Below, piece by piece: positions 38,696-50,981 of a DNA stretch of 64,000 nt (position 1 is its first letter; every line of letters begins with the position of its first letter). Below the pieces are notes generated by a model, which made no database searches, was not told where the DNA came from, and saw only the letters and a list, made by a program, of their open reading frames with translations. A program made the position numbers and the translations under genes. The DNA comes from Microplitis mediator (lineage: Eukaryota; Arthropoda; Insecta; Hymenoptera; Braconidae), in assembly GCF_029852145.1 (NCBI RefSeq), contig NC_079975.1, positions 1,364,001 to 1,428,000 on the forward strand. Reading direction: 5' to 3'.

Positions 38696-39618
38696 AGTGT
38701 ATTAGCGAAGTTAGATAAATATTTACTGTCAATGGAGTGATTTCTCAACCGAGGAAACCAAAACAAAGATAACAGGCAGTAGAAAAAATCTAAATAAAAA
38801 TAATAATTACAAGTGTTGTGAACGATGCGAGTGGTCGCGAAGGAATGTGACAGTAAGCCGAGAGGAGCTGCTTTATAAGTGTAATAAGGAGTAAGAAAAT
38901 GATGAAAAGTAATGACTGACTAAACAGAGAGCCAATGAAACGTGAGGCTTGAAATGATGACCAATGGTAAGGTCGTTTTTATGATAAAATAAAAAACAGT
39001 TGATAATGATAATAATAATAGTAAGACACTCACGAAAGGCTATTACGGCGATAACCCGACGCGTTTAAATGCTCTAATTGCTCGACGAGGCCATTTCTCC
39101 CTCTTTTATATTCACTACAACTCCCTGTCCTCATCCAACCGGTTGATCCATTTATACGCACGTTAATTTTTCACCTGGAATTTAGAAAGGTCCACGATCG
39201 ATATTTATTTCATTAGTATGTATTTTATTTAACAGTTTAAACACTCGTATATTTTAATTATTACCACTTTGTAATCTGTTTACTTTTAGGTGTTGAAAAT
39301 TTTCTTTCACGTTTTTTTTTAGTTTTTTTTTTTTTGGATCTATTGATATTGATTTAAATAAATTGTTGACAATAAAAAGAACATTGATGATATCTAGTTT
39401 TTTTTCTTTCATTTTTTAATATGATTGTGTTCGAGTATTTTCTGTGCCTACTACTGGAAATAATGTAAACTTACACTGAAGAAAAATTACTCACATTGCA
39501 GCCTTTTATTTAAATTTTGAAGAATTGCTTATTTTATTAAATTTGATATTCAAAATATGATTACTAATTTTTTTAAACTGCTGAAATTTTTTTACACATA
39601 AAAAATATGTAAATAAAA

Positions 39619-39818
39619 ATGTCCTGAAGTTAGCAGACATTTAAAAATTTTTGGATTTTTTTTTTCAACAAGTGAATTAAAAAAAAAAAAAACTAAAAAA
39701 ATGCACGTAGAAAATTTAAAAAACTATAAGTGCAATTTTTTTAAATATTTTTTTTTTATAATTTATCATTTTGAAAAAATTCCAAAAATTATTAGATGTC
39801 GACTGACTTCAGTATCAT
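39619..39818. repeat. MITE-like element, family A (copy 3)
   Basis: From ATGTCCTGAAGTTAGCAGAC to CGACTGACTTCAGTATCAT. Same central words as copy 1. Confidence 0.75.
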
Positions 39819-39973
39819 AGGAAAATAAGAAAATAAATTTACAAAACTGATATTTAAATATAAAAAATAAGTAAATTTTTTAATAGCTCGTTAGTTTTAT
39901 TTATGAACAATAAATAAAAATTGTAAAATAATTTTTTTTGTAATTAATTAACAAACCAAAATTAAAAATAATA

Positions 39974-40580
39974 ATGATCCTGAAGTTTGCAGCCAAATAA
40001 ATTTTTGAATTTTTTTTTTAACGACTCAATTACAAAAAATTAAAAAATTAAAATATGAACATTTAAAAAATTGTAAAAACTACAGGTGCAATTTTTTCAA
40101 ATATTTTTTTTTATAATTTATCGTTCAAAAAAAAATCTAAAAATTATTAGACGTCGGCTAACTTATGATCCTGAAGCAGACATTTAAAAATTTTTGAATT
40201 TTCGTTTTTCAATAAATCAATTGCAAAAAAATAATATAAAAATATGCACATGTAGAAAATTTTAAAATCTACAGGTGCAATTTTTTCAAATATTTTTTTT
40301 TTATGTTTTATCGTCTAAAAAAAAATCCAAAAATTATTAGACGTCTGCTAACTTCAGTAACATGCTAACTTAAGTATGATACTGAAGTTAGCAGACGTCT
40401 AATAATTTTTGGATTTTTTTTTAGACGATAAAAAATTTTTAAAAAAATATTTGAAAAAATTGCACATATAGTTTTTAAAATTTTCTGCATGTGCATATTT
40501 TTATTTTTATTTTTTTTTTAAATTAAGTCATTGAAACAAAAATTCAAAAATTTTTAAATGTCTGCTAACTTCAGGATCAT
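39974..40580. repeat. Cluster of three MITE-like family A copies
   Basis: Three copies almost end to end: 39974-40163 (right end truncated), 40165-40363 (forward), 40376-40580 (reverse). Each carries the GATCCTGAAGTTAGCAGAC type end and the TGCACATGTAGAAAATTTTA centre. The last two form a large inverted pair with only about 12 bp between them. Confidence 0.75.
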
Positions 40581-41417
40581 AACTTAAGTTTCATAAATAA
40601 ATAAATAATTATCTTAATTAATGAAATCAATAAGAGAGTAAAGCGTTGAATTGATTAATTTATAATCTCCAGTATACATATATGTCTATGGCATTGGTAT
40701 GGCAAAACATAGACACGCTTATACAGCAAAGATTACAGATGATACACATTGGAAGTTACATCACACTTGAGCTGCCAACTGAAATGATTAATATACTGTA
40801 TTTTGTATACATTAGTTTCATGGTGTGATATCTCTTTTTTCCACTCTCTTCACAACACGCCCACGCCTCACACATATATCACCTATAAGCCCAATATATA
40901 TGAATATATATATTACCTAACTCTACGTTTACTTTTCACTATATATGTATATATAATAAATACATTCTGATGAAAATTCAATCAATCACTTTGTGATATC
41001 CACACATCGCTCTATTATTATCACCATTTATTATTTATTCATATACATTCAACTTCAAAATATATTTATCCCATTTAATTCATGACTATTCATGTGCACA
41101 TAATTATTATTAATTATTTGATACATCCATTAATTTAAATAACCTATTTAGTATCTCCACTAATAACAACTTTTTTTTTATTTGTTTACGCCATTGTTAA
41201 ACGTCTACTAATTACATGAACTGTTACTTTAATTATCATTTTCTAATTAACTGTACGTAGAAAATAAAAAAATGATGAAATTATGAACTAAATTTTTTTT
41301 TGTTAGTTTACTTTTTATTTCATCATAAAAAAAAAATTTTTAAAAGGTTAAGAGATAAAAAATTGTGAAACGCTTTCTCTGAATCCATTAATTTTGAATT
41401 AGAAAAAAAATAATAAT

Positions 41418-42257
41418 AATTCAAATTACGTCAAGTATTTTTTTCTGACATCACAAAAAAATTTGTGTACTGAACTTTGAATTGGAATTGTGTCTAAACA
41501 ATCGAGTTTATGGACAAAGTCATGGGATACTTTTTTGTAAGAAATTTAATTTCCTGTAAAATTGTACTGACATATATTTGTCATATTTTCAATAGTTTCG
41601 TCAGAATTTAAGTTCAAAGCCGCTAGAATATTTCAGGACTGTCTTTTTAACTCATTCATAAATTGGGTATTTTAAAATCGAAATTACTAGTTTTCTATCA
41701 GAGATACGATAAAAACGTATAGAAACAAATTTATAGAGAATTAAATTTCCTACAGAAAATGATTCTTTACATTTTTTCGTAGACTCAATACTTAATAAGT
41801 TATGTAAATTTAAACTTCAAATTGAATTTTATTGAAAATAATAATAATAATAATTCAAATTACGTCAAGTATTTTTTTCTGACGTCACAAAAAAATTTGT
41901 GTACTTTACTTTGAATTGGAATTGTGTCTAAATAATTGAACTTATGAAAAAAGTCACCCAATGCTTTTTTCCAGGAAATTTAATTTCCTGTAAAATTGTA
42001 CTGATATATATTTGTCATATTTTCAATAGTTTCGTCAGAATTTAAGTTCAAAGCCGCTAGAATATTTCGGGACTGTCTTTTTGACTCCTCCTTAAATGGG
42101 GTTTTTTAAAATCGAAATTACTAGTCTTCTATCAAAGATACGATAAAATTGTATAGAAACAAATTTATAGAGAATTAAATTTCCTACAGAAAATGATTCT
42201 TTACATTTTTTCATAGACTCAATACTTAATAAGTTATGTTAATTCAAACTTCAAATT
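41418..42257. repeat. Tandem duplication, two units of about 434 bp
   Basis: The text from AATTCAAATTACGTCAAGTA through TCAATACTTAATAAGTTATG occurs twice with a 434-bp offset (41428 and 41862) and only scattered changes. Diverged single units occur at 30190-30590, 46010-46380 and, reversed, about 32080-32430, so a dispersed repeat was locally duplicated in tandem. Confidence 0.8.
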
Positions 42258-42617
42258 TGATTTTATTGAAAATAATAATAATAATAAATGAAAATTATTT
42301 TCAAAAACTGAATAAAATCCTAAAAAATTGCATTGGTTGACATAAAATGTTTCCATTGAAAGTATAAATAATAAAATTCCATAGCCCCCCGGGGATTATT
42401 CACAAGTATCACTTGACCTCTCAGATCACTCGGTATCAGAAGCAAACAAACACTCTTAACATAATACTCTACGATTGTGAAGGTTCTCGACATTGATTGC
42501 AAGCAATAACGCCATCATTCTCACACTTTCGTACAATAATCATCAGCACTTGAGTAACCGCTACCGTCCCGTCATCATTAAAATATCAATTCAATAAATT
42601 TTATTACCGAACCCAAA

Positions 42618-42644
42618 AATATATATATATATATATATATATAT
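42618..42644. repeat. TA dinucleotide microsatellite
   Basis: A simple alternating TA run. Confidence 0.85.
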
Positions 42645-43946
42645 TAATGAACATCGTTATCTTTAATTAAATGTTGACCTCTCACAAGTGCTCCAAAAAA
42701 TTTTAAATTCAATTATCCGCACATAAATATATCAAATTTATCGGTATTATTATCACATTATTTGAATAACAATTATGTTTATGTACATACACATATATTT
42801 GTAATATAATATAATATAGCATAATATTATTGAGCGGGATCATCATCATCATCATCATCATCGTCGTCGTCATAATCGTCGTCATATATGATTTATATCT
42901 ATAATCGTATAAAAAGATTGACCCCAAAACAAATAATCAGCTTATGTACAGCCGATTAAAACACTTATGACATTAATATTTAGCCGATTATTTACGTTAA
43001 TAATCAGCAATACCAGCAGCAAAACAACATTATTATTATTATTATTGTTAGTATTACATCTATATCGCAGTTATTTCGCAATAATAATGCGAATACTGTT
43101 ATTTCCACTTTGCTGTTGTTGTTATTTATTAACTACATCATATTTATTACTCATTTTATTTACTTACAAGATACTTATAGTTCATTATCATTTTTTAAAA
43201 TGCTTAGAAGACTTTAAATTTTATTTTTAAATCAAGATTATTTTTTTTAGAAAATATTCCGAGAGGTTTTAAAAATTATGAGACGGTGGCTTTAAAATTT
43301 AATTTAAAAATGACAGCCCGCTTTTAAAAAAATTATTACTTTTAAATATTCGCGTTAATTGTGAAACTTAATCGCTTTTGCTGTAAATTGAACAAGTGGA
43401 TGTACTCTTATATTTATTTTTTAGTCGAGGTGTAAATTTTAAATGAAATTAGACGACAGAAATCGATAAAACTTAATAATTTTTTAAGCGAAAACTTATG
43501 GATTTTAGTTTTAAATAAAAATACATCGAAAATGTGATCGGTTTATAAATTCACAGACATATTTTATGTCATATTTATTTGAATCTCTATAAAAATTTAT
43601 TGATTTACTATTAGGCAGTGAACTTAAATCCAAAATATGCAGATATGAAAATTTCTATAAATTAATTGGACGCATTATTAATTAAAAGTGAACTTTGAAA
43701 TCAATATTCGCGACCGGAAAATTTTTTCCGATTAAAAACTAAGTGATACTAAAAAAAAACTTTTATTAAACTGATGGAATCTCCACACGGCCATCTTACG
43801 GTATTGAATAAATTAACTTCACTTAGAGATAATCAATTACGTAAAATCACTGGTGGTCATTCCTCTATAAAGATTTGAACTCTGTAATAACCGATCAAAA
43901 TTTCGCTTATTAAATTACCAAAGTTCAAGTATTTTTTTAAAAAAAA

Positions 43947-44673
43947 TTAAGGGGCATAGCCACTAAGAAATTTCAAAAAAAAAAGTTATTTTTTTTTTTT
44001 ATTAAATCAAAGTGTTCAAAAATATGTATCTAGAGTTTTATATGAAAATTCCGAATATTTTTCAAGTTATAGTAATTTTTGTGACAGCGCGTCAATTGAC
44101 CGCTGCATCGACTAAAAACTTTAAACGCATTTTTCTCGAAACTACTTTTTTTGAGCTGGTGGCATCTGTAATTTGCATAAATATCAACCGATTCGCAACT
44201 TTTTTTTGCCGTATTCGTCTATTCAGTAGCTATAGTTGCACGTAGGGGATTTTGAAAATTTTGATTTTTAAGATTTTTTAGGGCTGTTTGAATCCAAAAA
44301 AATGAGAAAAAATAACGAAAAAATTTTTAATATGTCGCCATTTTTTTTCAAATTCAAATTTTCAAAATCCCCTATGTGCAACGAAAACCACATGTATACA
44401 GATTACAACGCCGTTTGGTTTTTTTGATTTTGATAATCCGTTTTTGAGTTAGAGATGACATCGTGGTGGGGGAAATTTTTTTGTTGCTCTACAAAAATGC
44501 TTATAACTTTGTAATAACATGATATTTTGTAATGAAAATTTAGGAGAATTATCTTCAATGTATACTTTAGTAAACAAAAAAAACCCGATCCCCAAATTCC
44601 TTTATTATTTCAGTCAAAAAAATTGCCGAAAATCACCTATTTTTTCGATCCTCACAGTGGCTATCCCCCTTAA
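43947..44673. mobile_element. TTAA-bounded non-autonomous element
   Basis: 727 bp between two TTAA words. Directly inside are GGGGCATAGCCACT at the left and the inverse of GGGGGATAGCCACT at the right (13 of 14 match). The interior also has an inverted pair (CGTAGGGGATTTTGAAAATT near 44240 and its inverse near 44355-44380). No transposase. TTAA target use is typical of piggyBac-type elements; membership is inference from the TTAA alone. Confidence 0.6.
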
Positions 44674-45162
44674 CCAAAACTTTTTTAGCATTTAGCCGAC
44701 ATTTAAAAATTATAATTTCAACAAATTATGAAAATTAATTTTTTAAATTTATCTATTAATTTAAATTTTCGCTGAAATATTTAAATTTCCCGGGCTAAAT
44801 ATTTAAATAAATTTTTTCAACCCGCGCAGAAATTTCTAGTCATTCCAGTGAACCGAAAGTAAATCCAACTATCAATTGCAATAAAATTTAATTAATGAAA
44901 CTTAAAATAATTAAAAAAGTCGATAATTATTTGACATCCCTCGCAGTCAATTTATGATTGGAAATACTTTAAATTTATATTAATTGATAAATATTAAAAC
45001 ATGCCCGCCATCAAAACTCATTGTTAGCGGAACAATTAAGTCAGCGGGTCATCACATTAATTAATGTCCGACATAATTAGTAAGTACGTATGTTTACAAT
45101 TAATAATAATAATTAAAAATGAATAATATTAATGATAATTATAATACTTGAAACCAATCGAG

Positions 45163-48100
45163 TCATCTCCATATGGTGCATGTGTTATCTTTACTTGCAG
45201 TAACTATCGTGTCACCATTATACGAGAATGCGCAGCTGAAGACATCATCTGTATGTCCAACTAAACTTTGTATACACCGGCCAGTATCTGTTGACCATAA
45301 TCTAGCTGTTTTGTCTAGTGATGAAGTCAATATACTGCTGCCATTCGGACTAAAGCAAACTGTATAATTAAATTATAACTAATAAACTTGTTAACAATAA
45401 TACCAATTTATGAAATATTATTAATTATGATCGGGACCTTTAGAAACTTCTTCCCGATGGCCTTCGAGGGTAAAAATTTTTTTAAAAGCTCCGGTGATGT
45501 CCCAAAGACTCGCTGTCGCATCGCTACTCGCTGTCGCTAATTTACTGGCCTGGTTATTTAACGCTAAGTCTAGAACCTCGTCCTCGTGACCGGACAAGGT
45601 ACCGAGACAACCGCACATTCGGACGTCCCAGATCTTGGCCGTGTTGTCCAGCGAGGATGACGCTATTAGTGTGCAGTCAAAACTGTAGAGACAGTTTGAT
45701 ATTTTTCCGGCGTGTCCGACTAAACTTGTGATTTTTCTTGGATAGAAAATTTTTATTTTCATTGTCGGAAAAGTGATAAATTTTAGATTATTGAATTAAT
45801 TTTTTTAATTAACCGGCACTTACTTTAAAATTCTAGTGTCCCAGATATTTATGGTATTATCAAATGAACCAGTTATTATTTGATTGCCATCGTTATTGTA
45901 ATGAAGCGAAATTATTTCACCGTAATGGCCCTTCAATGTTCCGACTTCTTGTCCTTAAAAAAAATTTTTTTAAATAATTATTTTTACTATTTTTTTTAAA
46001 GAAAATAAATAAATTTTGTTTACTAGGCTTTAAATTGAAATTGTGGCTGAACAGTTGAATTTATGGACAAAGTCGCAGAATACTTTTTTGTGGGAAATTA
46101 AATTTCCTATAAAATTGTTCTTATATATATTTGTCATATTTTCAATAGTTTAGTCAGAATTCGGACTTAAAGCCGCTAAAATCAAATTTGATGTCTCTAT
46201 TTCAGAAATAGGGACATTAAAATCGAAATTATGAGATTTCTAGCAAAGATACGGAAAAATTTAAAGAGACCAATGTTGTAGAGAATAAAATTTACTACAA
46301 ATAATGACTCTGTAAATTTTTTCGTAGACTCAACAATTAACGAGTTATTTGAATTTTAATAACTGCTAGAGTTTTATTAAAAGGTTAAAAATAAAATATC
46401 AATACCGGTATCAATTTGAAAAATTTTGGAAGTAGTGTCCATTGAGCCAGTGGCTATTCTCAATTGACTTGGAGAAAACTCAACGGCAACAACTTCAGCG
46501 TCATGACCCCAAAACTGGTGATAACAGTGGCCAGTGCGTGAGCACCAGAGATTCGCAGTTTTATCAAAAGACCCAGTCAGTATTTTGTCGCTGTCGTGAT
46601 CGAAATCATCTCATATACTTTTGATATTTAATATTTAATATTTATCATCATCATCGATAATTATGTATCGGCAAGATTAATTAACTCACGAAGTCGGGTT
46701 GTTGAAGGACACGGCATAGACTACATTCTTATGGCCTTCGAGAGTAAGAAGCTCCTTTCCACTGTCAATGTCCCAAACTTTACAAGTTCGGTCATAGCTG
46801 CCCGTCAGGCATCTAGTTTTGATATCAACAATAAACGACATATTTATTTTATCTCTCTACCTATAACCCTACGCGTGTGGAAAAAATTTGTTCCAAAAAT
46901 TTTCCAAAAAGTTCATAACAGAGCTTAAAAATTTGAGAAAATCGTGAACTTTGGGTTGTTCGGGTTTTTCCTTCTAGGTAACACCAAATTGACCAGAAAA
47001 CATTCTTATTGTGATGGTTTATTCCCAACAGGGGCAAAGGTACAGGCCACTCGTCATAAAAAGCCATAGACATCTGCCCGTATCTGCCCGACCTCGATTA
47101 CTCAAAATATAAATTTATCTTAGGTCTTTTTAGGGTTTTTCCTACTAGAGGACATCACAATGAACAAAAAACATTTGTATTGTGATGGGTTATTCCCAAC
47201 AGGGGCAAAGTTAAAGGCTACTCTTCATAGGAAATCATGAACAGCCTCACCCTCATTTATCCTAATTTATCCTCATATGGGTCTGAACTCAAAAAATAAA
47301 ATGTTCTTAGGACTTTTCAGGGATTTTCCTACTGGAGGACATCACGATGAACAAAAAACGTCTTTATTGTGATGGATTATTCTCAAGAGAGAAAAAGATA
47401 GGGGCCACTCTTCACAGAGAATCATCTACACCCATCTCCACCCACCCTCATATGGGTCTGAACTCAAAAAATAAATTGTTGTCAAGACTTTTAAGGGCTT
47501 TTCCTATGAGAGGACATCATAATGAACAAAAAACATTAGTATTGTGATGGGTTATTCCCACCAGGAGCAAAGTTACAGGCCACTCGTCATAAAAAGCCAT
47601 AGACAGTTTCATCTGCCCGTTTCTGCCCGACCTCGATTACCCAAAGTATGAATTAATCTTAGAACTTTTAAGGGCTTTTCTACTAGAGGACATCATAATA
47701 AATAGAAAACGTTTGTATTATGCTGATCTATTCCTATCTGGAGCAAATGTCATAGAAAATCGATAGGAAACCCATAGAAAATTGATATAAAAGAAAAACT
47801 TGTTGCTGTCGTAGAAAATCGATAGAAAACCCATAGAAAATTGATATAAAAGAAAAACTTGTTGCTGTCATAGAAAATCGATAGAAAACCCATAGAAAAT
47901 TGATATAAAAGAAAAACTTGTTGCTGTCATAGAAAATCGATAGAAAACCCATAGAAAATTGATATAAAACAAAAACTTGTTGCTGTCATAGAAAATCGAT
48001 AGAAAACCCATAGAAAATTGATATAAAAGAAAAACTTGTTGCTGTCATAGAAAATCGATAGAAAACCCATAGAAAATTGATATAAAACAAAAACTTGTTG

Positions 48101-48967
48101 CTGTCATAGAAAATCGATAGAAAACCCATAGAAAATTGATACAAAACAAAAACTTGTTGCTGTCATAGAAAATCGATAGAAAACCCATAGAAAATTGATA
48201 CAAAACAAAAACTTGTTGCTGTCATAGAAAATCGATAGAAAACCCATAGAAAATTGATATAAAAGAAAAACTGTTACGCTCCTCTCCGGTTCTAGGACAC
48301 AATAAGCAACAATGAATTACTCAGTTAAAAATTTTTCTTCAATTTCCAAAAATGATCTAATCAAAGTTCCGTTTCGTATAAAATTCTCAAGTTCTCTGTT
48401 ATAAACCTTTACAGAAAATTTTTCTTTTCTCTACTTGTCTATTACATCTTATCATAGTTTCACAATAAAAAAGAGTACCTTTTACCTAATTTATCAAACG
48501 CAATGTTAGTCAGCGGCAACAAATGGGTCTTGAGTGTCTTGTACTTGTAGTAATGTTTTATATTGTCATCGCATACTTTCGACTGCAGTTTCAACAACGT
48601 CTCCTCTAATTGTTCCATCACACTGTCGGTTATTATCGGCTCGTTATTTTTTATAGTCAACGCCAATGCTTTTATGTCTGTCCTAAATATTGAAATTAAT
48701 TTATTAAATTTAATTAATTCATTGATTATCAAAAAATAATTACTTAGCATCAAGATCGAGCAAATCAATCATTTTAGTTTTAACTTCCCCACTTTGTATG
48801 TATTCCAAAGCTATTCCTGTTAAATAATGAATAAAATTTAAGTGCAAAAGACTTTTTAAATAATAATAAAAAATTTAACAGCATTTTTATTTAACGAATA
48901 ATGGGAAAAAATAAAATTAATTCTTACCTGGCGGAAAATAACGCAGCAAAAACTTGAGAAGTCTCAT
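45163..48967 (-). CDS. Daw1: Dynein assembly factor with WD repeats 1 (complete, 8 exons)
   Basis: DAW1 (WDR69/ODA16) is a cytoplasmic WD40 adaptor that helps bring outer dynein arms into motile cilia and flagella through intraflagellar transport. Exons: 48967-48928, 48816-48744, 48682-48479, 46812-46690, 46590-46406, 45953-45824, 45736-45438, 45359-45163. All joins keep frame and give 416 residues; human DAW1 has 415. The N-terminus MRLLKFLLRYFPPG is highly characteristic. A helical segment (about 38-86) is followed by eight WD repeats ending CKVWD, TANLW, TSKIF, TINIWD, TAKIWD, TASLWD, TARLW and CTIWR. The ATG has an in-frame TGA 15 nt upstream. For exon 5 I chose the acceptor giving NNPTSDKILTGSFDKT, the only one that keeps frame and family spacing. 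Intron 3 (1.67 kb) is mostly tandem repeats. In insects its role is expected in sperm tails or ciliated sensory neurons. Confidence 0.95.
46010..46380. repeat. Dispersed about 400-bp repeat in DAW1 intron 5
   Basis: Same word order as 41418-42257: TTTGTGGGAAATTAAATTTC, TTGTCATATTTTCAATAGTT, TAGAGAATAAAATTTACTAC. It fills the intron between DAW1 exons 5 and 6. Confidence 0.6.
46935..47745. repeat. About 175-bp tandem repeat, roughly five units
   Basis: In DAW1 intron 3. The word ATTGTGATGG followed by TTATTCCCAACAGGGGCAAA recurs at 47008, 47179, 47366, 47541 and (degraded) 47717, spacings 171-187 bp. Each unit also holds TTCCTACTGGAGGACATCAC type text. Satellite-like, diverged between units. 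Confidence 0.8.
47751..48271. repeat. 59-bp tandem repeat, about 8.9 copies
   Basis: Directly follows the 175-bp array in DAW1 intron 3. The unit begins CATAGAAAATCGATAGAAAA and ends AAACTTGTTGCTGT. Units start at 47751, 47810, 47869 and so on every 59 bp, and are nearly identical (mainly AAAAG/AAAAC and TAT/TAC variants). The homogeneity suggests recent amplification. Confidence 0.9.
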
Positions 48968-49352
48968 TATTAATTCAATTCACGAAAAAATGCGAAACAC
49001 GAAACCGAGTAAAAGGAGTTTTCTTTGTGTAGATAAATTTTTTATATCTATAGACATATATATGTAGATATATATATATAGATATAGATAAATGTACGTA
49101 AGCTTTTAAATTGATTACACGGATTCTATTTTATAGTTGAACGTGCATTTTCTTTTACAAATCACTGAGCGATAATGAATTTTTATTTAACGCATGAGGG
49201 GACAATCATTTTATTCAGACTTGTTTCAAATAATTATTGAGTTTTTTTTTTTTTTGTTTAAACGTTCAATAGATTGTGGCAGTAGTGCTTCGAGTATTAA
49301 TCACTTGACTTGATACTAATTTTGGTAAATATTTCTACTGGTGTTGTGTTAC

Positions 49353-49366
49353 GTTGCCATGATGGT
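49353..49366 (-). promoter_or_regulatory. Imperfect X-box (RFX site) upstream of DAW1
   Basis: Minus-strand ACCATCATGGCAAC: the right half ATGGCAAC fits the RFX consensus GTHNYYATRRNAAC fully, while the first two bases differ (12 of 14 match). It lies 386-399 bp before the DAW1 start codon. Confidence 0.4.
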
Positions 49367-49501
49367 GTTTGATCAATATTTTGAAATTTCAAAATATAGT
49401 CAAGAGTTATGTTCATAAATTTATGTTTACATCATTTCCAATTGAAATTTTTATTGTTTTATCAAATACTTTTACTTTTTATTGGCAATGACTGCATTTA
49501 T

Positions 49502-50541
49502 TTAATGAAAAATTTGAATTAATAAATTTTTTCGGCAAAAGGTTGAGTTCAAAAATTAAATAACAGGAGTATAGACTAATTTTTCATGGATTTGTTGGGG
49601 AAAAAAATTTTTATTGCGCGTATTTAAGATCAAAGTTAGTTTTTTTTCTGGTTCCCATTTTTCCCGCCCTTTTTTAATCATAGAAATTATAACTTTGTCT
49701 ATACAAGATTTAAAAATTCATAAATAATAAATATTTTTCAAAATTTATGTGTCCAAAAATAAATATAGGGGAGGAAGGGGCAAAAGGGGGTACTTAAAAA
49801 ATACCAAGTTTCCGAGGACTCAAATACGCTAAATCTTTTTTTTTAATGATATTCAAAGTAAATAGAAAAAATTTTCAGTTACCGTTGAAAAAAAAAATTT
49901 TTCATTTCTGCGGGCAAAGTGGGGTACCCCCTAAAAAAGGTAAAAAAAAAAATTTCTGGATTTTAAACGAATTTGATTGAGTTGAATTTTTTTGTAAGTA
50001 ATTTACATGAAGAAAAATTATATTTTACACGTTTATTGGATACAAAAGAAGAAAAAAAATTTTTAATAGTTTTTATCATAAAACAATCGTCATTAATATT
50101 TTTGAACTGACAATTGATTTTTGAAAAAGTTTACCAAAAAAAATTCAAAGTAACGTTTAATTATATTTACAGAAGTGATTTTGGAATGTACAAAAACCAT
50201 TTAATGTATAAAATTTTTTTTTATCAAATTTTGGGGGTACCCCGTTTTGCCTACCCTACCCCCTTCCCCTATTTGATAAAAAATTTGAATAAATAAATTT
50301 TTTCGGCAAAAAGTTGAGTTCAAAAATTAAATAAACAAGGGTATAGACTAATTTTTCATCGATTTGTTGTGAAAAAAAATTTTTATTGCGCGTATTTAAG
50401 ATCAAAATGAGTTTTTTTTTCTGATTCCCATTTTTCCCGCCTTTTTTTATTTATAGAAATTATAATTTTGTCTATACAAGATTTAAAAATTCATAAACAA
50501 TTAATATTTTTAAAAATATATGTGCCAAAAAATAAATATGA
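49502..50541. repeat. About 265-bp direct repeats flanking a TIR element
   Basis: The sequence around TTCGGCAAAAGGTTGAG at 49531 recurs at 50302 (771-bp offset). The two similar copies run about 49502-49765 and 50272-50541. The space between them is exactly the GGGGCAAAG-type element 49766-50271. This resembles long terminal repeats in layout, but nothing retroviral is present. Confidence 0.7.
49766..50271. repeat. Inverted-repeat element, GGGGCAAAGTGGGCC family (copy 4)
   Basis: Starts TAGGGGAGGAAGGGGCAAAA and ends with CCCCCTTCCCCTA. Contains GGGCAAAGTGGGGTACCCCC and, near the right end, GGGGGTACCCCGTTTTGCC. Between DAW1 and NME7. Confidence 0.7.
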
Positions 50542-50981
50542 ATAAACTGTTCATATATTTTTTCGTTTTTTACTAAAATCAAAATCAGTTGAAAAAATTT
50601 CCTTTGGATCCAGTTACGTAATTTCAAAAAAATTATCAAAAATTAGCGTTTTTATGACCTTCGAGTGAAACCGCGTACGTAATAATCATAATAATTATTA
50701 AATAAAGTTATAGTTTGACGGCAAATGATTATATAAATTTCTCATAAAAAGAATTTATCAATGGAGTAAATATTAAAGCGCATTTAATAAATACTACAGA
50801 TGGCGGCACATGTGCTGCAATGTGACGTAACTATTTTCATTGACAGTCAGCTGTGCAGTTGCACACACAAACTTTGAGATAATAATCATAGTAACGCACC
50901 AGTGGGCATAGTAAACAGTAACCATCAAACGAATTCCAACAACAAACTGCCAACTACAAATGTCATTGATTTTTTTCTGAC

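Larger units (their letters stand above)
38700..45160. other. Intergenic, repeat-rich, no supported gene
   Basis: Between the PNP 5' end and the DAW1 3' end, both on the minus strand. It contains four family A MITE-like copies (39619-40580), a 434-bp tandem duplication (41418-42257), a TA microsatellite (42618-42644), a CATCAT/CGTCGT run near 42840-42890 and a TTAA-bounded element (43947-44673). Reading frames are short and without recognisable motifs. Confidence 0.65.

Noticed and set aside
47734..47952. 72-codon minus-strand frame with near-identical peptide repeats
   Set aside because: It is read from the 59-bp tandem array inside a DAW1 intron; the period is not a multiple of three, so the frame drifts.
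47751..48271. Regular array resembling a CRISPR locus
   Set aside because: Units are contiguous 59-mers with no unique spacers, in a eukaryotic intron.
49502..50541. LTR retrotransposon
   Set aside because: The direct repeats flank only 506 bp that is a TIR element; no primer site, polypurine tract or reverse transcriptase seen.
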